NCBI RefSeq assembly: GCF_021654795.1
Contig: NZ_AP025344.1
Location: 3,720,501 to 3,784,500 of the forward strand
From: Paenibacillus dendritiformis
GTDB taxonomy: Bacteria > Bacillota > Bacilli > Paenibacillales > Paenibacillaceae
Reading direction: 5' to 3'
Length of the DNA stretch: 64,000 bases
A model generated the notes under the pieces. That model was not told the DNA's origin and did not search any database. It worked only from the letters and a program-made list of their open reading frames with translations. Below are positions 8,461 to 17,942 of this stretch, one piece after another. Made by a program: the position numbers and the translations under genes. The number at the start of each line of letters is the position of its first letter. The first letter of the stretch is position 1.

Positions 8461-9216
8461 TTATTGTGCGATTTGCGCCTTGATGGATTGCAATATTTTT
8501 TTCTCCAGACGGGAGACTTGCACCTGGGAGATGCCGAGCCGGCCGGCAACCTCCGATTGCGTCTGATCGCGGAAATAGCGTAAATAGACGATAAGCCGTT
8601 CCCGTTCGCTCAAGCCTTCAATCGCTTCATTCAGCGCCAGCTTGTCGAACCAGCGGTCCTGGGAATCATCCGCGATCTGATCCATCAAGGTGATCGGGTC
8701 CCCATCGTTCTCGAAGACAGTCTCGTGAATCGAGCTTGGCGGCTTGTTCGCCTCCTGGGCGAAGACTACATCCTCCGGCGAGATGCCCAACTCGTCCGCG
8801 ACCTCCTTAATGGTAGGAAGACGATCGAGCCGCTTCGAGAGCTCGTCCTTCATTTTGCGGACCTTGTTCGCCATTTCCTTCAAGGAACGGCTCACCTTGA
8901 TCGTCCCGTCATCGCGCAGAAAGCGCTGAATTTCTCCGATTATCATCGGCACGGCATAGGTAGAGAATTTGACGTCGTAGGTCAAATCGAATTTGTCGAC
9001 CGATTTGAGCAAGCCGATGCAGCCGATTTGGAACAAATCATCCGGTTCGTACCCGCGGTTGATAAAGCGCTGCACGACCGACCATACAAGCCGGATGTTG
9101 CAATTGACCAGCGTTTCGCGAGCCACGGCATCACCCGCTTGGCTCAGCGCTATCAGACGTTTCACTTCTGCGTCGTCCAAATAACTTTGCGACGATTGTT
9201 TCACATCAGCTTTCAT
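8461..9216 (-). CDS. sigF: RNA polymerase sporulation sigma factor F
   Basis: 251 residues. Sigma-F is the first forespore-specific sigma factor and is held inactive by SpoIIAB. Region 2 is clear (DLFQIGCIGLLKSVDKFDLTY and YDVKFSTYAVPMIIGEIQRFLRDDG). Region 3 includes SRSLKEMANKV, and region 4 ends with the helix-turn-helix QSEVAGRLGISQVQVSRLEK. Length and motifs match SpoIIAC. It is the last gene of the spoIIAA-spoIIAB-sigF operon, 11 bases after spoIIAB, and is followed by a terminator. In B. subtilis the spoVA operon lies downstream; here only spoVAF remains, after a repeat array. Confidence 0.97.
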   Translation of the reverse strand: MKADVKQSSQSYLDDAEVKRLIALSQAGDAVARETLVNCNIRLVWSVVQRFINRGYEPDDLFQIGCIGLLKSVDKFDLTYDVKFSTYAVPMIIGEIQRFLRDDGTIKVSRSLKEMANKVRKMKDELSKRLDRLPTIKEVADELGISPEDVVFAQEANKPPSSIHETVFENDGDPITLMDQIADDSQDRWFDKLALNEAIEGLSERERLIVYLRYFRDQTQSEVAGRLGISQVQVSRLEKKILQSIKAQIAQ

Positions 9217-9227
9217 GGCTTCAACCC

Positions 9228-9677
9228 CTAATTGTAGAGCGCTTTTTTGGATTCGATCCGCTTTTTCATACGGATGGTGGTACCGGCGCCCAATTCGGTT
9301 GTCACTTCAAATTCATCCATGAAGTTCTCCATAATGGTGAAGCCCATGCCCGAGCGTTCCATGTCCGGCTTGGATGTGAACAGCGGTTGTCTGGCCAGTT
9401 CGACATCTTCAATGCCACGGCCCCGGTCGGAGACCGTCAGCATAATCTGATCTCCCTCAATCTCAGCCGTAATCGATACGATGCCTTCCGGATTGTTGTC
9501 ATATCCATGAATGATGCTGTTCGTGACCGCCTCGGAGATTACGGTCTTCAAATCCGTCAGCTCTTCCAGAGTCGGATCCAGCTGCGCTACGAAGGCCGCC
9601 ACGGCGACGCGCGCGAAGGCTTCATTTTCCGAGCGGCTGGAAAATTCCAATGACATTTTGTTCGAATGTCCACTCAT
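9228..9677 (-). CDS. spoIIAB: Anti-sigma-F factor and SpoIIAA kinase
   Basis: 149 residues with the GHKL (HATPase_c) fold: N box [12 protein letters not shown]1 box DRGRGIED, G2 box GMGFTIM. SpoIIAB binds sigma-F and blocks it before septation, and phosphorylates the anti-anti-sigma factor SpoIIAA on serine. Its start codon overlaps the spoIIAA stop by 4 bases (ATGA), indicating tight translational coupling. This fits the need for balanced amounts of the two regulators. Confidence 0.97.
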   Translation of the reverse strand: MSGHSNKMSLEFSSRSENEAFARVAVAAFVAQLDPTLEELTDLKTVISEAVTNSIIHGYDNNPEGIVSITAEIEGDQIMLTVSDRGRGIEDVELARQPLFTSKPDMERSGMGFTIMENFMDEFEVTTELGAGTTIRMKKRIESKKALYN

Positions 9678-10027
9678 GATACGTCCTCCAATCCAAGGAG
9701 CGCCTGGCGCTCGTTATCGTAGACATGCATGATTTTGAACAAGCCCGACAGCTCGAACAACCGCCGTACGGCAGGGTTCAGATCACAGACGGCCATTTTT
9801 CCGCCTCTGCCCTTAATCTGCTTGTATCTGCCGAGAATGACCCCCAGACCGGAACTGTCCATAAAGGTCAATTCGCTCAAGCTTAACACCACATGGTTCA
9901 CCTGTCCGCGCTGAATCGCTTCATCCAACTGCATGCGTACAATTTCCGATGTATGATGATCCAGCTCTCCCCTCAGACGGGTGATCAGTACATTGCGCCG
10001 GTGTTCCAATTCCACCTGCAAGTTCAT
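9674..10027 (-). CDS. spoIIAA: Anti-anti-sigma factor SpoIIAA
   Basis: 117 residues, a single STAS domain. The motif [19 protein letters not shown] contains the phosphorylated serine (S58 with the start used here, the same number as in B. subtilis). Unphosphorylated SpoIIAA releases sigma-F from SpoIIAB. The ATG at 10027 is preferred over the in-frame GTG at 10036, because the GGAGGAGA site lies almost on top of the GTG. First gene of the operon with spoIIAB and sigF; a sigma-H-type promoter lies just upstream. Confidence 0.96.
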   Translation of the reverse strand: MNLQVELEHRRNVLITRLRGELDHHTSEIVRMQLDEAIQRGQVNHVVLSLSELTFMDSSGLGVILGRYKQIKGRGGKMAVCDLNPAVRRLFELSGLFKIMHVYDNERQALLGLEDVS

Positions 10028-10059
10028 GCGAATCACTCTCCTCCCATGTTGCCGATCCC

Positions 10060-10085
10060 ATTCGTCGCCGCCAAACCCAATTCCT
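10060..10085 (-). promoter_or_regulatory. Sigma-H-type promoter of the spoIIA operon
   Basis: The minus strand reads AGGAATT, 12 bases, GACGAAT, matching the sigma-H pattern AGGANWT, 11-12 bases, RNNGAAT. It lies 33 bases upstream of spoIIAA. A 0A-box-like TGTCAAA (one mismatch to TGTCGAA) lies at 10120-10126, inside the end of dacF, and a weaker TGTCGC at 10091-10096. B. subtilis spoIIA is known to need sigma-H and Spo0A~P, so the match is meaningful. Confidence 0.65.
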
Positions 10086-10116
10086 GCCTGGCGACAAAAC
10101 TAGAAGAAGCACGCTG

Positions 10117-11346
10117 TTATTTGACAAAAAACAACTTTCCGCACGTCCGCTTGAACAACGTCCACCAGCCAGCTTTCGCTATGGACTCGGTTGCTTCGAC
10201 AGGGTATTCACGGATCGCTTTATCCCCTTGATACACGATAATCTTGCCAAGCGACTGGCCTTTTTCGATCGGCGCTTTGATGGAATCCGGAGACTCCAGC
10301 TTGAAATGGACGTTCTCCTTGGAACCGCCCTTTTTGAGCAGTACATGGTATGGGCGCTGGGCCACCAGATCAAGCGACTCGACCATTCCTTTTTCCACAC
10401 GAATGCTGCCGATGGCATCGCCCTTCTTCAGAATCGGAACATTCATGTATTGGGCAAACGCGTAATCGAACATTTGCGTCACTTCCGCATTGCGCGTCTT
10501 CGTATTCGGTTCGCCCAGCACGACCGCGATTACGCGCAAATTTTCCCGCTTGGCTGTGGCAGACAGGCAGAACTTCGCTTCCGAAGTATATCCCGTTTTC
10601 AATCCGTCCGCCCCCTGATAGAACCGGACCAGCTTGTTCGTGTTGACAAGCCAGAACTTTTTGGCGGTGTTCTGACGCAAATAATCTTCGTAAGCCCCCG
10701 TATATTTGGTGACGCCCGGGTATTGAAGCAAGGCTTGAGACATCAGAGCGATGTCATACGCGGATGTATAATGATTGTCCGCAGGAAGACCGTTGCTATT
10801 CTCGAAGTGGGTATCCTTCATGCCGAGTTCTTTGGCCTTCTCATTCATCATTTGCACGAATGCTTTTTCCGATCCCGCGACCTTCTCCGCCATGGCGACC
10901 GATGCATCGTTGCCTGAAGCCATTGCAATTCCCTTCATCATTTCATCGACCGTCATTTCTTCGCCCGGCTCGAGGAAGATTTGTGATCCGCCCATTGATG
11001 CCGCATACTCACTGGTCGTAACTTTATCCGTCGGCTTCAGCTTGCCTTCATCTATTGCTTCCATCACAAGCAGCATCGTCATGATTTTCGTAATGCTGGC
11101 CGGCGGCAGCCGATCATGGCTGTTTTTCTGAAAAATGATGGTACCCGTATCCGCATCCATCAGTATGGCCGAGCGTGCATGTTCCGCCAGCTGCACTTCT
11201 GCTGCGCCCGTTGATGAAGTGGCCTGACTAGGCTCTTCCGTTCCGGTCCATGGCGGCACGTCGGCGAACGCTGCAGCGGCGCCGGTCGTCATCAGGCTTG
11301 CGCTCAGCAATGCGGAACATGCCATTCTATATAGCCTATTCTTCAA
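10117..11346 (-). CDS. dacF: D-alanyl-D-alanine carboxypeptidase (DacF type)
   Basis: 409 residues. A signal peptide (MKNRLYRMACSALLSAS, cleavage after AAAFA) sends it outside the membrane, where it removes the terminal D-Ala from peptidoglycan stems. The penicillin-binding SxxK motif is PPASITKIM (S84, K87). SGNDAS supplies SxN, and DGLKTGYT supplies KTG. The C-terminal PBP5-type domain follows. It sits directly before the spoIIA operon as in Bacillus, where DacF adjusts spore cortex cross-linking. The TTG at 11346 is chosen because AGGAGGGG lies 6 bases upstream; the longer frame from GTG 11376 has no such signal and would precede a less typical signal peptide. Confidence 0.94.
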   Translation of the reverse strand: MKNRLYRMACSALLSASLMTTGAAAAFADVPPWTGTEEPSQATSSTGAAEVQLAEHARSAILMDADTGTIIFQKNSHDRLPPASITKIMTMLLVMEAIDEGKLKPTDKVTTSEYAASMGGSQIFLEPGEEMTVDEMMKGIAMASGNDASVAMAEKVAGSEKAFVQMMNEKAKELGMKDTHFENSNGLPADNHYTSAYDIALMSQALLQYPGVTKYTGAYEDYLRQNTAKKFWLVNTNKLVRFYQGADGLKTGYTSEAKFCLSATAKRENLRVIAVVLGEPNTKTRNAEVTQMFDYAFAQYMNVPILKKGDAIGSIRVEKGMVESLDLVAQRPYHVLLKKGGSKENVHFKLESPDSIKAPIEKGQSLGKIIVYQGDKAIREYPVEATESIAKAGWWTLFKRTCGKLFFVK

Positions 11347-11464
11347 AGCAGTTCCCCTCCTACAAGAGTTGTGCACAACAGAATGGACGGGTCTATCCTC
11401 CGCCAGATGTGCTTAATTTCAGTCTTGTCTGATCGCAAGCAAAATATTCCACTTTTCCGGACAT

Positions 11465-11505
11465 AAAAAAAGTTTCTAGCAAAACCAAAGGTTTCGCTAG
11501 AAACG
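11465..11505 (-). terminator. Rho-independent terminator downstream of pdp
   Basis: On the minus strand GTTTCTAGC pairs with GCTAGAAAC (inner GAAACC/GGTTTT stem) and is followed by seven T residues, about 65 bases after the pdp stop. Confidence 0.92.
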
Positions 11506-11569
11506 GTATCCCTCATGGGTTGCCGCGGAGGGAACGGCTTCCTGTGGAACTCTGAGCAGAGAGGCATGC

Positions 11570-12898
11570 TCAGACAAATCTCTCTACGCCATCCTTCGTG
11601 ACGATCGCATAGACAAGAGGCGCCTCGGCTCTCGCTTCGGAAGTAATCCGGTATGCCTGGATAATCTTCTGCGCCGCTTCCTGCAGACGCGAAGCGTCGT
11701 TGACATGGAGCACGGCGAGCACATCGCCTGCATTCACGGCATCTCCCACCTTGGCGCGGAGATCGATGCCAACGCTCAGATCGATAACGGAATCCTTCGT
11801 CTCCCTTCCGGCTCCAAGCAGCATCGCGGCAATGCCGATCTCTTCGGCTTGAATGGCCGATACCGTGCCGCCGGCTTCCGCTTTCACCTCGAAGCGTTCC
11901 CGGGCATGCGGCAGCCGTTCCGGATGATCCACGACCGACGCGTCTCCGCCCTGGGCCGCAATGAGCTCCTTCAGCTTCTCAAGCGCCGACCCGTCCGCAA
12001 TCAATTGCTCCAGACGCGCTTCCGCTTCCGTCGCATCGCGGGCGATCCCGCCCAGCACGAGCATATGGGAGCCGAGCACGATACAGAGACGATACAAGTC
12101 GCGCGGACCTTCGCCGCGCAGCGTCTGTATCGCTTCCTCAACTTCTAATGAATTTCCGATCAGGCGGCCGAGCGGCTGATCCATATCCGAGATGACCGCA
12201 ATCGTGTGGCGTCCCGTATCCGTGCCGATATCGACCATGGCCTGCGCGAGGGCAATCGAGTCATCCAGCGTCTTCATGAAAGCGCCGCTTCCCGTCTTCA
12301 CATCGAGCACGATCGCGTCGGCTCCAGCCGCAATCTTCTTGCTCATGACCGAGCTGGCAATGAGCGGGATGGATTCGACCGTGGCCGTTACGTCGCGCAG
12401 AGCGTACAGCTTTTTGTCCGCAGGAGTAATATTGCCGGTCTGCCCGATAAGAGAGACGCCTATCTCGTTCACTTGCTTGAAAAATTGCTCCCTCTCCAAT
12501 TCGACCCGGAAGCCAGGAATCGACTCCAGCTTGTCAATCGTTCCGCCCGTATGGCCCAGACCGCGCCCGGACATCTTCGCGACGGGCACTCCTGCCGCGG
12601 CGACGAGCGGCGCGAGAATTAAGGATGTCTTGTCCCCGACGCCCCCGGTGGAATGCTTGTCCACCTTGATGCCGCTGATCGAGCTCAGGTCGATCTGATC
12701 GCCCGAGCGCGCCATCTCCAGCGTGAGACTCGCCGTCTCGCTCGCGGTCATGCCCTGGAAATAAACAGCCATCGCCCAAGCGGCAATCTGATAATCCGGC
12801 ACCTCGCCGCTGCTGTAGCCCTGAATGAGAAAACGAATTTCTTCGGCGGTCAGTTCGTGACCTTCCCGTTTTTTGTGAATGATGTCGACTGCCCTCAT
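11570..12898 (-). CDS. pdp: Pyrimidine-nucleoside phosphorylase
   Basis: 442 residues, full length. It splits uridine, thymidine and deoxyuridine with phosphate to base plus (deoxy)ribose-1-phosphate. The family signature [20 protein letters not shown] (residues about 110-129) is intact, as are the N-terminal helical domain ([14 protein letters not shown]), the glycine-rich [16 protein letters not shown] loop and a C-terminal domain. It follows punA by 34 bases, so purine and pyrimidine nucleoside salvage are in one operon with xerD, as in B. subtilis (drm-punA-pdp). Confidence 0.96.
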   Translation of the reverse strand: MRAVDIIHKKREGHELTAEEIRFLIQGYSSGEVPDYQIAAWAMAVYFQGMTASETASLTLEMARSGDQIDLSSISGIKVDKHSTGGVGDKTSLILAPLVAAAGVPVAKMSGRGLGHTGGTIDKLESIPGFRVELEREQFFKQVNEIGVSLIGQTGNITPADKKLYALRDVTATVESIPLIASSVMSKKIAAGADAIVLDVKTGSGAFMKTLDDSIALAQAMVDIGTDTGRHTIAVISDMDQPLGRLIGNSLEVEEAIQTLRGEGPRDLYRLCIVLGSHMLVLGGIARDATEAEARLEQLIADGSALEKLKELIAAQGGDASVVDHPERLPHARERFEVKAEAGGTVSAIQAEEIGIAAMLLGAGRETKDSVIDLSVGIDLRAKVGDAVNAGDVLAVLHVNDASRLQEAAQKIIQAYRITSEARAEAPLVYAIVTKDGVERFV

Positions 12899-12932
12899 CT
12901 TCGCTCCTCCTAATCGGATGCTGTAATCAAGC

Positions 12933-13754
12933 TTACATTTTCGGAATCAGTGCCAGTACCAGCTTCAAGAAGGCGTCCTTCACTTTATCCGCCGTCTCCA
13001 TCACCTCGTCATGGGACAATGGCTGATCGAGAATTCCCGCCGCCATATTGCTGATGCAGGAGATGCCCAGCACCTCAAGGCCCGCATGACTGGCGACAAT
13101 GACTTCCGAGACGGTGGACATGCCTACCGCGTCCGCTCCCATCATGCGCAGCATGCGGATCTCGGCCGGCGTCTCATAGTTCGGGCCGAGCAGCCCGGCG
13201 TAGACCCCTTCGCGGAGCGTGAACCCCTGCTCCTCCGCCGTGGCCTTCGCCAGCTGGCGCAGCCGTGGGCTGTATGCCTGGGACATATCCGGGAAGCGGA
13301 CGCCGAGACGGTTGTCGTTCGCCCCGATGAGCGGATTGCGGCCTGTCAAGTTGAGATGGTCGCTAATGACCATCAGATCGCCCGGCTCATAGTTCGTATT
13401 GATCCCGCCGGCCGCATTCGTGACAAGGATCTTCTCCGCGCCGATCGCCTTCATGACCCGCACCGGGAACGCCGTCACTTCCGGGCCATAGCCTTCATAC
13501 ATATGGAAGCGCCCTTTCATCATGACGACCGTTCGTCCTTCAATCGTGCCGATCAGCAGGTCGCCCGCATGGCCTTCGACGGTGGATACCGGGAAATGCG
13601 GAATCTCATGGTACGGAATCGTGACAGGATTCTCGACCAGTTCGGCCAGAACGCCTAGACCCGAGCCGAGAATCAACCCGATCTCCGGACGGGCGCTGGT
13701 ACGGCTCTGAATATAGGATGCCGCTTCTTGGATGTGTTCATAAGCTTGATTCAT
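12933..13754 (-). CDS. punA: Purine-nucleoside phosphorylase I
   Basis: 273 residues. Trimeric-type purine nucleoside phosphorylase acting on guanosine, inosine and their deoxy forms. Motifs visible: [12 protein letters not shown] (phosphate-binding), [37 protein letters not shown], and [14 protein letters not shown] with [15 protein letters not shown]. The ATG at 13754 follows GGGGAGGA; a longer open frame reaching 14009 lies inside xerD and looks like non-coding read-through. It overlaps the 3' end of xerD by 4 bases. Phosphopentomutase (drm), which sits between xerD and punA in B. subtilis, is missing here. Confidence 0.96.
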   Translation of the reverse strand: MNQAYEHIQEAASYIQSRTSARPEIGLILGSGLGVLAELVENPVTIPYHEIPHFPVSTVEGHAGDLLIGTIEGRTVVMMKGRFHMYEGYGPEVTAFPVRVMKAIGAEKILVTNAAGGINTNYEPGDLMVISDHLNLTGRNPLIGANDNRLGVRFPDMSQAYSPRLRQLAKATAEEQGFTLREGVYAGLLGPNYETPAEIRMLRMMGADAVGMSTVSEVIVASHAGLEVLGISCISNMAAGILDQPLSHDEVMETADKVKDAFLKLVLALIPKM

Positions 13755-14737
13755 TGTTTTTCCTCCCCGAATGATGATGTTCTGGCGCGCGGATGCGCGT
13801 GCGTGTAGACGTCCTTCATGCTTGTTCTTGACATTTGCGCGATATACCGCTGCGTCGTCGCTAATTCGGTATGGCCAAGCATCTCCTGCACCGCGCGGAC
13901 GTCGGCTCCGTTCTGCAGCAGATGCACCGCGAACGAGTGGCGCAGTGTATGCGGCGTAAGCGCAAACGGGAGTTCCAGGCGCTCCGCATATTTCTTCATG
14001 GTCTTCCAAAACCCTTGGCGGGACATACGCTGTCCGCGCACATTGAGAAATAACGCCTCTTCCCCCATCTCCGCTCCGGTTCCATTCCGTGGCCTCTCGT
14101 CTCCGCTGGCAGGCCCGTCGCCTCCGTCGCCGAGCAGCCGGGGCCGCGCTTCCTCCAAGTACCGCTGAACCGCCTCGGCCGCAGCCTGTCCGAGCGGGAT
14201 CACCCGCTCACGGTTCGCGGAAGAGCAGCGCACGAAGCCCAATTTGGGCTGCACGTCTCCGACATTCATCGCCATGAGCTCGGACACGCGCATGCCGGTC
14301 GCATACAGCGTCTCCAGCATGGCGCGATCGCGGATTCCTTGCTCGGTGGCCAGATCCGGAAGGCGGAGCAGCCGTTCGGTGTCCTCCGGCGACAAAATCT
14401 CGGGAGGCTTCGCTTCCGGCTTCGGCCGCTCCAGCCCGAGCGTCGGATCCAGATCCAGCCATCCCTCGCGGATGCAGTAATGGCAGAAAGAGCGAACCGA
14501 AGCGACGAGGCGGGAAATGCTCGCTGCGGCCCGCCCCTCCCGCTTCAGCTGAAATACATATTGATTTACATGAAAAGGCCGGAGCGCCCCGATCGAATCC
14601 AGTCCGCTCATCGTGTCCGCCCCCAGGAACGCGCGAATATCCCGCAGATACGCGGCTCGGGTATGGACAGACATTCGCCGCTCCTGTGTTACATGCTGTT
14701 CATAACGTTCGATGCACTCTTCTATCGGATGCTGCAT
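13751..14737 (-). CDS. xerD: Tyrosine recombinase XerD (chromosome dimer resolution)
   Basis: 328 residues. The N-terminal SAM-like DNA-binding domain is followed by the tyrosine recombinase catalytic domain. Catalytic residues are visible: Arg in TGMRVSEL, His-x-x-Arg in TPHTLRHSFA, His in EMLGHTELATTQ and the nucleophilic Tyr in TQRYI. Position between yqzK and punA identifies it as the housekeeping XerD/RipX acting with XerC (or CodV) at dif, not a phage integrase. It is about 30 residues longer than B. subtilis XerD because of a Gly/Asp/Pro-rich insertion (about residues 202-225, GDGGDGPASGDERPRNGTG) between the Arg I region and the HxxR motif. AAGGAG precedes the ATG. Confidence 0.93.
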   Translation of the reverse strand: MQHPIEECIERYEQHVTQERRMSVHTRAAYLRDIRAFLGADTMSGLDSIGALRPFHVNQYVFQLKREGRAAASISRLVASVRSFCHYCIREGWLDLDPTLGLERPKPEAKPPEILSPEDTERLLRLPDLATEQGIRDRAMLETLYATGMRVSELMAMNVGDVQPKLGFVRCSSANRERVIPLGQAAAEAVQRYLEEARPRLLGDGGDGPASGDERPRNGTGAEMGEEALFLNVRGQRMSRQGFWKTMKKYAERLELPFALTPHTLRHSFAVHLLQNGADVRAVQEMLGHTELATTQRYIAQMSRTSMKDVYTHAHPRARTSSFGEEKQ

Positions 14738-14880
14738 GTTAAATCTCCTTGCTGCGTCTTTCTCCCACTATAGAGGCGCCAGACATGAGTAGTTTCCTTT
14801 TATGCTTTCCACTTATACTTTCCACGCTGGTTCCGCATCTTCCTGCTTCGCAACGTGTGTCTGATGCGTGAATGCCGAAC

Positions 14881-15117
14881 TTATTCCCCCAGCCAATAGA
14901 ACAGGCGAAGCCGCTCCTTGAACGTATGAGGCTCCATGTCAGCCATTCCCTCTGTCTGGAATACCTTCACCGCTTTGCCCTGCGGCTCTCGATATTTATC
15001 CACGGGAGAGATCCAGTCGGATACGCTTCCGAGCAGATGAGCCATCACATATGTCAAGAGCAAAAAAAGCGCGGCGAACTTGAGCCGGTCCAATACTTTG
15101 CGAAGCGACACGATCAT
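14881..15117 (-). CDS. yqzK: Small membrane protein, YqzK/DUF4227 family
   Basis: 78 residues. One hydrophobic segment (FAALFLLLTYVMAHLLGSV, residues about 14-32) is followed by a polar region with SPVDKYREPQGKAVKV and ending FYWLGE. Sequence pattern, length and location between fur/ald and xerD match YqzK of B. subtilis (DUF4227), whose function is not known. A GTG at 15111 is an alternative start with slightly better ribosome binding site spacing (GTAAGGGA). Confidence 0.82.
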   Translation of the reverse strand: MIVSLRKVLDRLKFAALFLLLTYVMAHLLGSVSDWISPVDKYREPQGKAVKVFQTEGMADMEPHTFKERLRLFYWLGE

Positions 15118-15204
15118 TCCCTTACGTCCCCCTTACCGGAATTGCCCCCATTACTCGTAACGTATGAGACAAGCGGACGGGTTATGCCATCGGGATGAAG
15201 GGCG

Positions 15205-16323
15205 CTAGGCGGACGGGAACGGCTCCGGACGCGCTTCGTAGCCAAGCGCTTCCGCGACGACCCGGTGTACGATCCCGCCTTCGTATGTCGTGAGGCCGCC
15301 TCTCAGTTCAGGCGCCCGTTGAATTGCTCCTTCGAGCCCCAAGGCAGCCAGCTTCCGCACATACGGGAGCGTCGCATGCGCCAGGGCGAGCGTGGACGTG
15401 CGCGGGACGGCCCCCGGCATATTGGCGACCGCATAATGGATGACGCCATGCTTCACGAAGGTCGGGTTCTCGTGTGTCGTGACGCGATCCATCGTCGCGA
15501 TCGAACCGCCCTGATCGATGGCGACATCGACGATGACGGATCCGGGCTTCATCTGCTTGACCATATCCTCGGACACGATGCGAGGCGCCTTCGCCCCCGG
15601 TACGAGAACGGCTCCGACCAGCAGATCGGCATGGCGGACCGCTTCTTCCACATAGAACGGCTGGGAGACTACGGTCGTGACTCGCCCTTCGAACAAATCG
15701 TCCAGTTCGCGCAGCCGGTCGATGTTCAGGTCGAGAATCGTTACCCGAGCCCCCATGCCAAGCGCGATTTTGGCCGCATTCGTGCCGACGGCCCCGCCGC
15801 CGATAACAACGACTTCTCCTGGCGGAACGCCCGGCACGCCGCCGAGCAGCACGCCCCGGCCCCCTACATAGGATTCGAGCAGATGGCTGCCGATCTGTAC
15901 CGACATTTTGCCGGCGATCTCGCTCATTGGGGTGAGCAGAGGCAGCTTGCCGTTCGGGAGCTGGACAGTCTCATACGCGAGCGAGCACATCCCGGATTGG
16001 ACCAAGGCCTCAGCCAGGTAAGGAGCGGCGGCCAGATGGAGATACGTGAACAGCGTCTGATTGGCCCGGAAAAAGGCGGTCTCCTCCGGCAGCGGTTCCT
16101 TGACCTTCACGATCAAATCCGATTCGCCCCATACCGCGGCCGCATCCGGCGCAACCGCAGCGCCTACCCGTACATATTCTTCATCCTCAAATCCGCTGCC
16201 AACGCCGGCTCCGCGCTCCACGATGACCTGATGACCGTCCTGCACAAGCGCGTGAACTCCCGAAGGGGTCAAGGCGACGCGGCGCTCATTCGTTTTGATT
16301 TCTTTAGGCACTCCAATTTTCAT
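15205..16323 (-). CDS. ald: Alanine dehydrogenase
   Basis: 372 residues. NAD-dependent oxidative deamination of L-alanine to pyruvate and ammonium. Motifs: [22 protein letters not shown] at the start, [16 protein letters not shown], the Rossmann glycines [25 protein letters not shown], and [18 protein letters not shown]. The Met at 16323 follows GGGAGGA by 6 bases; the 7-residue longer frame has no ribosome binding site. In Bacillus, alanine dehydrogenase supports growth on alanine and sporulation. It lies alone, divergent from a subtilisin-like protease gene. Confidence 0.96.
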   Translation of the reverse strand: MKIGVPKEIKTNERRVALTPSGVHALVQDGHQVIVERGAGVGSGFEDEEYVRVGAAVAPDAAAVWGESDLIVKVKEPLPEETAFFRANQTLFTYLHLAAAPYLAEALVQSGMCSLAYETVQLPNGKLPLLTPMSEIAGKMSVQIGSHLLESYVGGRGVLLGGVPGVPPGEVVVIGGGAVGTNAAKIALGMGARVTILDLNIDRLRELDDLFEGRVTTVVSQPFYVEEAVRHADLLVGAVLVPGAKAPRIVSEDMVKQMKPGSVIVDVAIDQGGSIATMDRVTTHENPTFVKHGVIHYAVANMPGAVPRTSTLALAHATLPYVRKLAALGLEGAIQRAPELRGGLTTYEGGIVHRVVAEALGYEARPEPFPSA

Positions 16324-16417
16324 ACAGAATCCTCCCAATGACAATAATGGTCTTTAATAAGTCTTCCCTTGGGCAGGCGCTCCAATTGCCATCGCGACAA
16401 ATGCATCGCGGAGGCTC

Positions 16418-16445
16418 ACCGTCTCTCGTTCGTTCCCATACTCTA
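16418..16445 (+). promoter_or_regulatory. Candidate sigma-K promoter of the subtilisin-like protease
   Basis: The plus strand has AC, 17 bases, then CATACTCTA, fitting the sigma-K pattern AC, 16-17 bases, CATANNNTA. It lies about 67 bases upstream of the protease start. The motif has few fixed bases, so chance occurrence is possible. Confidence 0.4.
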
Positions 16446-16511
16446 AACGTGTGCCCCTTATACGAAGGCACAACGGAACCTATCCTGAATGGAACGGGAG
16501 GACGGTATGGC

Positions 16512-17927
16512 ATGCGCAACTTACCCCGCATGTTACAAGCCGTCGTGCACGGGAAGCCTGCCCGGCACACGGTACGGAAAATCATCGTGCTGAAAGATCG
16601 AAAAAGCTTCAATGCGTGCGTTCGCGAGTTGAAAAAGCAGGGCATCGTTCCCGTGAAGCAGGTGAAATCGGCCTGCATGCTATGCTGTCATGTTCATCCT
16701 CATGCCAAGCTGGCCGAATTAAGGAAGCATCCCAGCGTGCGCCGAATCGAAAACGATGCCCGCGTGCGGGCTCATGCGGTTGGTCGGGGTCTGCGTTCTT
16801 CTTCCGCTAGAGTGCGTTCCATGAAGCAGAACCATTCTACAGCCAAAAGTCAAGCGGCTCCTATGCAGCAGATACCATGGGGTATAAAACGGATTCAGGC
16901 GCCCAAAGTGTGGCCGGCAACCCGAGGCAAGGGAATTCGGATCGCGATTGTCGATACAGGGATCTCGCCCCATCCGGATCTTTGCATCTCCGGCGGGATC
17001 AACACGATTCGCCCAGGGGAATCCTATGACGACGACCACGGTCACGGCACCCATGTGGCAGGCACCGCCGCCGCGCTCGGCAGAGGGGAACTCCTGTACG
17101 GCACAGCTCCCGAAGCGGAGCTGTATGCAGTGAAGGCTCTGGATGAAAATGGCGAAGGTTATGTATCCGATATCGTAGAAGGCGTGGAATGGTGTATTCG
17201 GAACCGGATGGATGTGATCAATCTAAGCCTGGGTCTGAACGGTCCCAGCAAGCTGCTGCACAGCATGATCCGCCGCGCTCACCGCCGAGGGATCGCCATC
17301 GTCGCTTCGGCCGGCAACAACGGCAAGGATGCGGAAGCCATTGATGAGCCAGCCAGTTATCCGGAGGTGATCGCGGTGGCCGCGACCGACCGGCTCAACT
17401 GCATTGCCGACTTCAGCAGCCGCGGCGCCGGGATCGATGTCTCGGCCCCAGGCTCGGATATTGTCTCAACGAGCAATAAGGGCGGCTTCGCCTTAGATTC
17501 AGGGACCTCGATGGCAGCCCCGCATGTCGCGGGCGCGGCGGCATTGATGGCGGCGGCTTGTCCCGGCATACAGCCGGAACAGATTCGCGCCGCCTTGGTT
17601 CATACGTCCCACCGCTTGCAAGGGGAAGCGATGACCGCCCAAGGCGCGGGGCTAATCAATGCGCACGGGGCGCTCGCGTACACGGAGAAGGCTAAGCGCC
17701 ACGCGACAAAAATGTGCAGCCCCGCGCTGCCGGCAGCGCTTACGGCAGGCGTGGCAAGCAAGAATCCGTCTCCTTCGCGTTCACGGCCGCCCGCTCCATC
17801 CGCGGCGCCAGCAGATGTGCCGGGCTCACGCCAGAAGGCGGCAAGGACCGCCTCGCGCAAGCAGCGTTCGGCAGATCTGTCAAGAAACTCCATCCGTCAC
17901 AGATTAAATAAGCCTCGACGTCATTGA
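16512..17927 (+). CDS. Subtilisin-like serine peptidase (S8 family)
   Basis: 471 residues. The catalytic triad is complete: Asp148 in IVDTGISPHPDL, His178 in DDDHGHGTHVAG, Ser333 in GTSMAAPHVAG; the oxyanion Asn lies in SAGNNG. Residues 20-90 look like an inhibitor I9-type prodomain (VRKIIVLKDRKSF, HPSVRRIENDARV). No signal peptide is evident. The C-terminal about 90 residues are Ser/Pro/Arg/Lys-rich and probably disordered. The start at 16512 is set by GGGAGGA 9 bases upstream; the open frame extends 58 codons further without support. It is the only larger plus-strand gene in this part. An upstream sigma-K-like promoter hints at late mother-cell expression, but that is inference. Confidence 0.88.
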   Translation: MRNLPRMLQAVVHGKPARHTVRKIIVLKDRKSFNACVRELKKQGIVPVKQVKSACMLCCHVHPHAKLAELRKHPSVRRIENDARVRAHAVGRGLRSSSARVRSMKQNHSTAKSQAAPMQQIPWGIKRIQAPKVWPATRGKGIRIAIVDTGISPHPDLCISGGINTIRPGESYDDDHGHGTHVAGTAAALGRGELLYGTAPEAELYAVKALDENGEGYVSDIVEGVEWCIRNRMDVINLSLGLNGPSKLLHSMIRRAHRRGIAIVASAGNNGKDAEAIDEPASYPEVIAVAATDRLNCIADFSSRGAGIDVSAPGSDIVSTSNKGGFALDSGTSMAAPHVAGAAALMAAACPGIQPEQIRAALVHTSHRLQGEAMTAQGAGLINAHGALAYTEKAKRHATKMCSPALPAALTAGVASKNPSPSRSRPPAPSAAPADVPGSRQKAARTASRKQRSADLSRNSIRHRLNKPRRH

Positions 17928-17937
17928 CATCGAGGCT
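17911..17937. terminator. Hairpin between the convergent protease and fur genes
   Basis: A perfect 8-bp stem (AGCCTCGA with TCGAGGCT, 11-base loop) overlaps the protease stop codon and precedes the fur stop. On the minus strand it is followed by TTATTTAATC, so it probably terminates fur transcripts. The plus-strand T run is poor. Confidence 0.6.
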
Positions 17938-17942
17938 GTATG

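Noticed and set aside
13755..14009. 85-residue N-terminal extension of PunA
   Set aside because: It lies inside xerD, and the internal ATG at 13754 has a good ribosome binding site and gives the family length.
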